Assembly: GCA_027014185.1 (NCBI GenBank)
Contig: JALWEK010000140.1
Span: forward strand, 1 to 9,951
Reading direction: 5' to 3'
From: Aquificaceae bacterium
Lineage (GTDB): Bacteria; Aquificota; Aquificia; Aquificales; Aquificaceae
DNA: 9,951 bases
Below are positions 6,910 to 9,951 of the stretch, piece after piece. The position numbers and the translations under genes were made by a program. Numbering within the stretch: position 1 is the first letter of the stretch; each line of letters begins with the position of its first letter. The notes under the pieces were generated by a model that saw only the letters and a list, made by a program, of their open reading frames with translations, ran no database searches and was not told where the DNA came from.

Positions 6910-7655
6910 AGGAGGGCCACCGCCATCCTGTAAATCCCAAAGATTGTAAATCCGTGAGAGTTGAGGAACCTCAGAAAGAGCTTCACCGTGAGCATTGCTG
7001 TGAAGAAGGCTGTCAGAAATCCTACGCCCAGGAGTTCCCACTGCGCTCCTTCGAACCTACCTCCAGTCTTGAGAAGGTCGTAGCCTGTGGCCGCGAGCAT
7101 GGTAGGGACGGCGAGTATGAAGGAGAACTCTGCAGCGCTCTTTCTCGAAAGCCCCATCAGCATTCCGCCTATTATGGTGGCGCCGGAACGAGAGACACCG
7201 GGAACGACCGCAAGTGCCTGAAAGAGACCTATCAGGGGAGCCTTCTTCAGGGGCAGCTCGTCTATATCTTTGAGATAGCAGAACCTATCGCAGTACCTGT
7301 CCGCCAGTATTAGAAGTATGCCCCCTAGGAACAGGTTTATCACCACTATAAGATCGTTCCCTATCAGAAAGCCCTTTATGACCTTGTAGAGGGCGAAGCC
7401 GATAAGTCCCGTTGGTATAAAGGCTAGGATAACCCTCTTCCAGGTTTCGAAGTCCTTTACAAAACGCTCAAAGTATATGAGGATCACGGCCAGGATAGAT
7501 CCCAGCTGAATGGCTATCTCGAAGCTCTTGGTAAACTCGTCGTGGGGAATACCTAGTATATGGGCCGTGAGGATAAGATGGCCGGTCGAGGATACGGGTA
7601 AGAACTCAGTTAGCCCCTCCACCACCCCCAGGATGAGAGCCTCTTTGAGTTCCAT
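6885..7655 (-). CDS. uppP: Undecaprenyl-diphosphatase (BacA/UppP)
   Basis: Dephosphorylates undecaprenyl diphosphate at the cytoplasmic membrane so the lipid carrier can be reused for peptidoglycan and other envelope polymers; overproduction of family members gives bacitracin resistance. The 256-residue protein has about 7-8 membrane helices. Both catalytic motifs are intact: EGLTEFLPVSSTGH (13-26, with Glu13, Glu17 and His26) and PGVSRSGAT (152-160, with Arg156). The start is well supported because the family begins just before this first motif. No Shine-Dalgarno sequence precedes the ATG (the 5 bases before it are CCCCC on its strand), so the message may be leaderless or weakly translated. 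It faces the second SCO gene tail-to-tail and the reductase gene head-to-head, and has no functional link to the oxidases. Confidence 0.96.
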   Translation of the reverse strand: MELKEALILGVVEGLTEFLPVSSTGHLILTAHILGIPHDEFTKSFEIAIQLGSILAVILIYFERFVKDFETWKRVILAFIPTGLIGFALYKVIKGFLIGNDLIVVINLFLGGILLILADRYCDRFCYLKDIDELPLKKAPLIGLFQALAVVPGVSRSGATIIGGMLMGLSRKSAAEFSFILAVPTMLAATGYDLLKTGGRFEGAQWELLGVGFLTAFFTAMLTVKLFLRFLNSHGFTIFGIYRMAVALLYAATFLL

Positions 7656-7659
7656 GGGG

Positions 7660-7671
7660 GATAATTATAAG
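7660..7671. promoter_or_regulatory. AT-rich palindrome with -10-like boxes on both strands
   Basis: ATAATTAT (7661-7668) lies between the divergent uppP and reductase genes. On the minus strand it gives TATAAT (7668-7663 region) about 8 bp before the uppP ATG; on the plus strand it gives GATAAT (7660-7665) or TATAAG (7666-7671). No convincing -35 box is seen on either strand, though TTGAGT at 7645-7650 is a weak plus-strand candidate. If used, both transcripts would begin close to their start codons. Confidence 0.35.
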
Positions 7672-7674
7672 GTT

Positions 7675-8817
7675 GTGAAGTACGATGCCGTCGTTGTAGG
7701 AGGAGGACCGGCTGGAGCGAGCTGTGCTCGCTTTCTGGCAGAGAAAGGGGCTAAGGTCCTCCTGTTGGAGAAGAAAAGGCTCCCCCGGTTTAAGCTGTGT
7801 GCTGGATGCCTCTCTGCGAGGATAGTTCCCCTCATGCCCGAAGGCTGGGAGTCTGAGATCCTGAACACCGTGAAGGGAGGCTTCCTCGGCTTTAGGGGTG
7901 AGAGGTTCCACCGCAGGACTTCGGAAAGGCCTATAGCCTACATAATCGACAGGGCGAGCTTCGATCACTTCTTGGTAAAGAGCGCCGCCGACGAAGGTGT
8001 GGAGGTGTGGGAGGAGACGGAGTTCCTCGGTTTTGAGGAAGGAAGGACGCTCCGCGTGAGAACGAACAGAGGCGAGGTCGAAACTGAGTTTCTCGTCGGG
8101 GCGGACGGTTTTTATTCTAGGGTGGGGAAGCAGCTGGGATTTAAAAAGAAAAAGTTCTTCCGCTCGGTGGAGTTATGGACGGAGGGGGATTTCAGAGAAG
8201 AGGTGGTGATAGACATAGGGATAGTCAAGGGGGGCTACGGCTGGATCTTCCCTAAGGGCGACAGGGTGAGCGTGGGACTCGCCACAACGGGTAAGGAGAA
8301 CACGCTCCGCGTGTTGAAAAGCTATGTACGAGATCACGAGCTCTTGACCGGCACAGATGTCATGGGAGTGAGGGGGTGGATGATACCTTTCGCAACCGAA
8401 CGGGGAGATCTTCAGCTCGGAAGGGATAAGGTTCTTCTGGTCGGCGATGCGGCCAGTATGGTAGATCCCCTACTTGGAGAAGGGATATACTACGGGGTTC
8501 TCGGCGGGAGGATACTCGCCGAGTCTATCGTTCAAAGCCCTGATAGGGCTTACCAGGTTTACAGGAAGAAGGTAGAGGAGGAGATCTTCCCGGAGCTTTA
8601 CTACGCGGGAAGGATAGCGAAGCTTGCGTACACCTTTCAAAGGGCCGCCTTCAAGATGGGTGGGGGACACGCCATGGACAGGTTCCTCGACCTCCTCTCG
8701 GGCAGGAGATCTTACAAAGACCTTTATAAAAAAGGTTTAATAGAGTTTGTGATATCCCTCTTGCCTTTTGAAAATTTTTCGCATATAATAATAGATAAAA
8801 TCCTAAGGAGGAGGTGA
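7675..8817 (+). CDS. Geranylgeranyl reductase family FAD-dependent oxidoreductase
   Basis: A flavoprotein of the geranylgeranyl reductase group, which saturates double bonds of isoprenoid chains on lipids, quinones or chlorophyll precursors. From GTG 7675 it has 380 residues. FAD-binding marks: GGGPAG (9-14) followed by the acidic strand end Glu32; GADG (142-145); GDAA (258-261) with DPLLGEGI (264-271). GYGWIFP (187-193) is the conserved substrate-site motif of the group, and CAGC (Cys42, Cys45) stands where the family has its CGG-type cysteine motif. The start is uncertain: ATG 7654 adds seven residues coded by AT-rich, intergenic-like DNA and would overlap the uppP start codon; GTG 7675 gives the usual family N-terminus (VKYDAVVVGGG). 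The frame stays open to 7510, but that part is uppP antisense. In this setting partial saturation of the menaquinone side chain or of membrane lipids is plausible; the substrate is not shown. Confidence 0.85.
   Translation: MKYDAVVVGGGPAGASCARFLAEKGAKVLLLEKKRLPRFKLCAGCLSARIVPLMPEGWESEILNTVKGGFLGFRGERFHRRTSERPIAYIIDRASFDHFLVKSAADEGVEVWEETEFLGFEEGRTLRVRTNRGEVETEFLVGADGFYSRVGKQLGFKKKKFFRSVELWTEGDFREEVVIDIGIVKGGYGWIFPKGDRVSVGLATTGKENTLRVLKSYVRDHELLTGTDVMGVRGWMIPFATERGDLQLGRDKVLLVGDAASMVDPLLGEGIYYGVLGGRILAESIVQSPDRAYQVYRKKVEEEIFPELYYAGRIAKLAYTFQRAAFKMGGGHAMDRFLDLLSGRRSYKDLYKKGLIEFVISLLPFENFSHIIIDKILRRR
8761..8789 (+). promoter_or_regulatory. Sigma70-type promoter of the rubrerythrin gene
   Basis: TTGCCT (8761-8766), an ideal 17-bp spacer and consensus TATAAT (8784-8789) sit inside the last codons of the reductase gene. 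The predicted start is near 8796, giving a leader of about 27 bases. The local jump to AT-rich sequence at the end of a GC-richer gene supports a regulatory role and separate expression of rubrerythrin. Confidence 0.7.
8805..8814 (+). promoter_or_regulatory. Ribosome binding site deciding the rubrerythrin start
   Basis: AAGGAGGAGG ends 8 bp before ATG 8823. An in-frame GTG at 8814 lies within the site itself and is therefore excluded as the start. Confidence 0.8.
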
Positions 8818-8822
8818 AAGCC

Positions 8823-9260
<438 letters not shown>

Positions 9261-9267
9261 AACTTCC

Positions 9268-9285
9268 GAGGGGGGTCTCCCCCTC
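9268..9285 (+). terminator. GC hairpin after rubrerythrin, no T-tract
   Basis: A perfect 7-bp stem (GAGGGGG 9268-9274, loop GTCT, CCCCCTC 9279-9285) starts 7 bp after the rubrerythrin stop. It is followed by TCAAACAAAG rather than a run of T, so it may pause polymerase, protect the 3' end of the upstream message or terminate only partly. No separate promoter is evident before the next gene, so partial read-through is likely. Confidence 0.45.
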
Positions 9286-9311
9286 TCAAACAAAGTACGG
9301 GAGAAAAGGTA

Positions 9312-9951
9312 ATGTACGAATCGAGCATAGGAGGAGTAAAGGACTTCAACTTTGACATCAAGGATCCCAAGTTCTACGACGAAGAGGCCATCTGGGAGGA
9401 GGCGAGGAGGGTTTACTCGAAATGCAAGGACTGCCGCATGTGCGTGAGCTTCTGTCCCTCGTTCCCGACACTCTTTGACGCTGTGGACTCAAAGGACGAT
9501 GACGTAAACAAATTAACTAAGGAGGAGCTGGCAAAACCTCTCGAGCTCTGCTTCCACTGCAAGCAGTGTTACTTCAGATGCCCATACACACCTCCCCACG
9601 AGTGGAAGATAGACTTCCCTCACCTGTCCCTGAGATACAAGGCGTGGAAGTTCAAAGCTAAGGGGGCCAAGTTCACCGACAAGCTCATGGTAAACACGGA
9701 CCTGAACGGTAAGCTGAACGTGGGACCTCAGGCACATGTGGTAAACGCCCTGATGGACACAAAACCCGTTAGGGTGGTTTTGGAAAACTTTATGGGTATA
9801 GACCAGAGGGCAAAACTGCCTAAGTTCAACACCGAGAGCTTCGTCACCTGGTTCAGGAAGAACAGAAGGCCCGTCAAGGGTGAGAACGGTAAGGTTGTTC
9901 TCTTCTCCACGTGTCTTCTGAACTACAACTTCCTCCAGAAGGGCATAGCTC
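9312..9951 (+). CDS. GlpC/HdrC-like iron-sulfur oxidoreductase, 3' end outside window (partial)
   Basis: N-terminal 213 residues of an iron-sulfur protein resembling GlpC of anaerobic glycerol-3-phosphate dehydrogenase and the HdrC/HdrD subunits of heterodisulfide reductase. Two ferredoxin-type motifs for 4Fe-4S clusters are complete: Cys38-x2-Cys41-x2-Cys44-x3-Cys48-Pro and Cys80-x2-Cys83-x2-Cys86-x3-Cys90-Pro. Cys201 in VVLFSTCLLNYN is where the first CCG (cysteine-rich) domain begins; its remaining cysteines and the second CCG domain would lie beyond the window. No signal peptide or membrane helix is seen, so it is probably cytoplasmic or membrane-associated through partners. AAAAGG about 3 bp before the ATG is a modest ribosome site. 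Position behind rubrerythrin suggests electron transfer to it; the physiological donor is unknown. Confidence 0.88.
   Translation, partial: MYESSIGGVKDFNFDIKDPKFYDEEAIWEEARRVYSKCKDCRMCVSFCPSFPTLFDAVDSKDDDVNKLTKEELAKPLELCFHCKQCYFRCPYTPPHEWKIDFPHLSLRYKAWKFKAKGAKFTDKLMVNTDLNGKLNVGPQAHVVNALMDTKPVRVVLENFMGIDQRAKLPKFNTESFVTWFRKNRRPVKGENGKVVLFSTCLLNYNFLQKGIA

Noticed and set aside
7510..7653. N-terminal extension of the reductase back to 7510
   Set aside because: The added residues are antisense to the conserved start of uppP and precede the usual flavoprotein N-terminus; no family reason for them.

Overview
The window looks like chromosomal DNA of a thermophilic, respiring bacterium, most likely of the Aquificota (Aquifex/Hydrogenobacter/Hydrogenivirga type). 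This is an inference from four things: two different heme-copper oxidases side by side, tight gene packing with strong GGAGG ribosome sites, heavy use of AGG/AGA and ATA codons, and Lys/Glu-rich soluble proteins. No marker gene fixes the species, and no insertion sequence, CRISPR array, tRNA or rRNA is visible.

Region 1 (1-3743, + strand) is the end of an aa3/caa3-like cytochrome c oxidase operon: subunit III (cut by the window edge), an SCO copper chaperone, subunit II with a complete CuA site, and subunit I of the A2 type (YS motif in place of the helix-VI glutamate). Genes overlap by ATGA or are about 12 bp apart, and a strong intrinsic terminator closes the operon.

Region 2 (3744-6909, + strand) is a second, separately promoted oxidase operon. 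Phased A-tracts, a good sigma70-type promoter and a perfect 8-bp inverted repeat at the expected transcript start precede a 39-aa single-helix subunit IIa, a 153-aa CuA subunit II, a ba3/B-type subunit I of 583 aa, and a second SCO protein. The two terminal oxidases of different proton-pathway class, each with its own copper chaperone, probably serve different oxygen levels under separate control.

Region 3 (6885-8817) holds uppP (undecaprenyl-diphosphatase, - strand), whose 3' end overlaps the second SCO gene, and a divergent FAD-dependent geranylgeranyl-reductase-family gene (+). Their start codons nearly touch, or overlap in a shared CATG, around an AT-rich palindrome.

Region 4 (8761-9951, + strand) starts with a clear promoter inside the end of the reductase gene. 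It drives a short rubrerythrin with all di-iron ligands but no rubredoxin domain, followed after a GC hairpin by an incomplete GlpC/HdrC-like iron-sulfur oxidoreductase with two 4Fe-4S motifs and the beginning of a CCG domain. This pair is the best candidate here for a poorly described redox system, probably peroxide or oxygen defence that draws electrons from the quinone or thiol pool.
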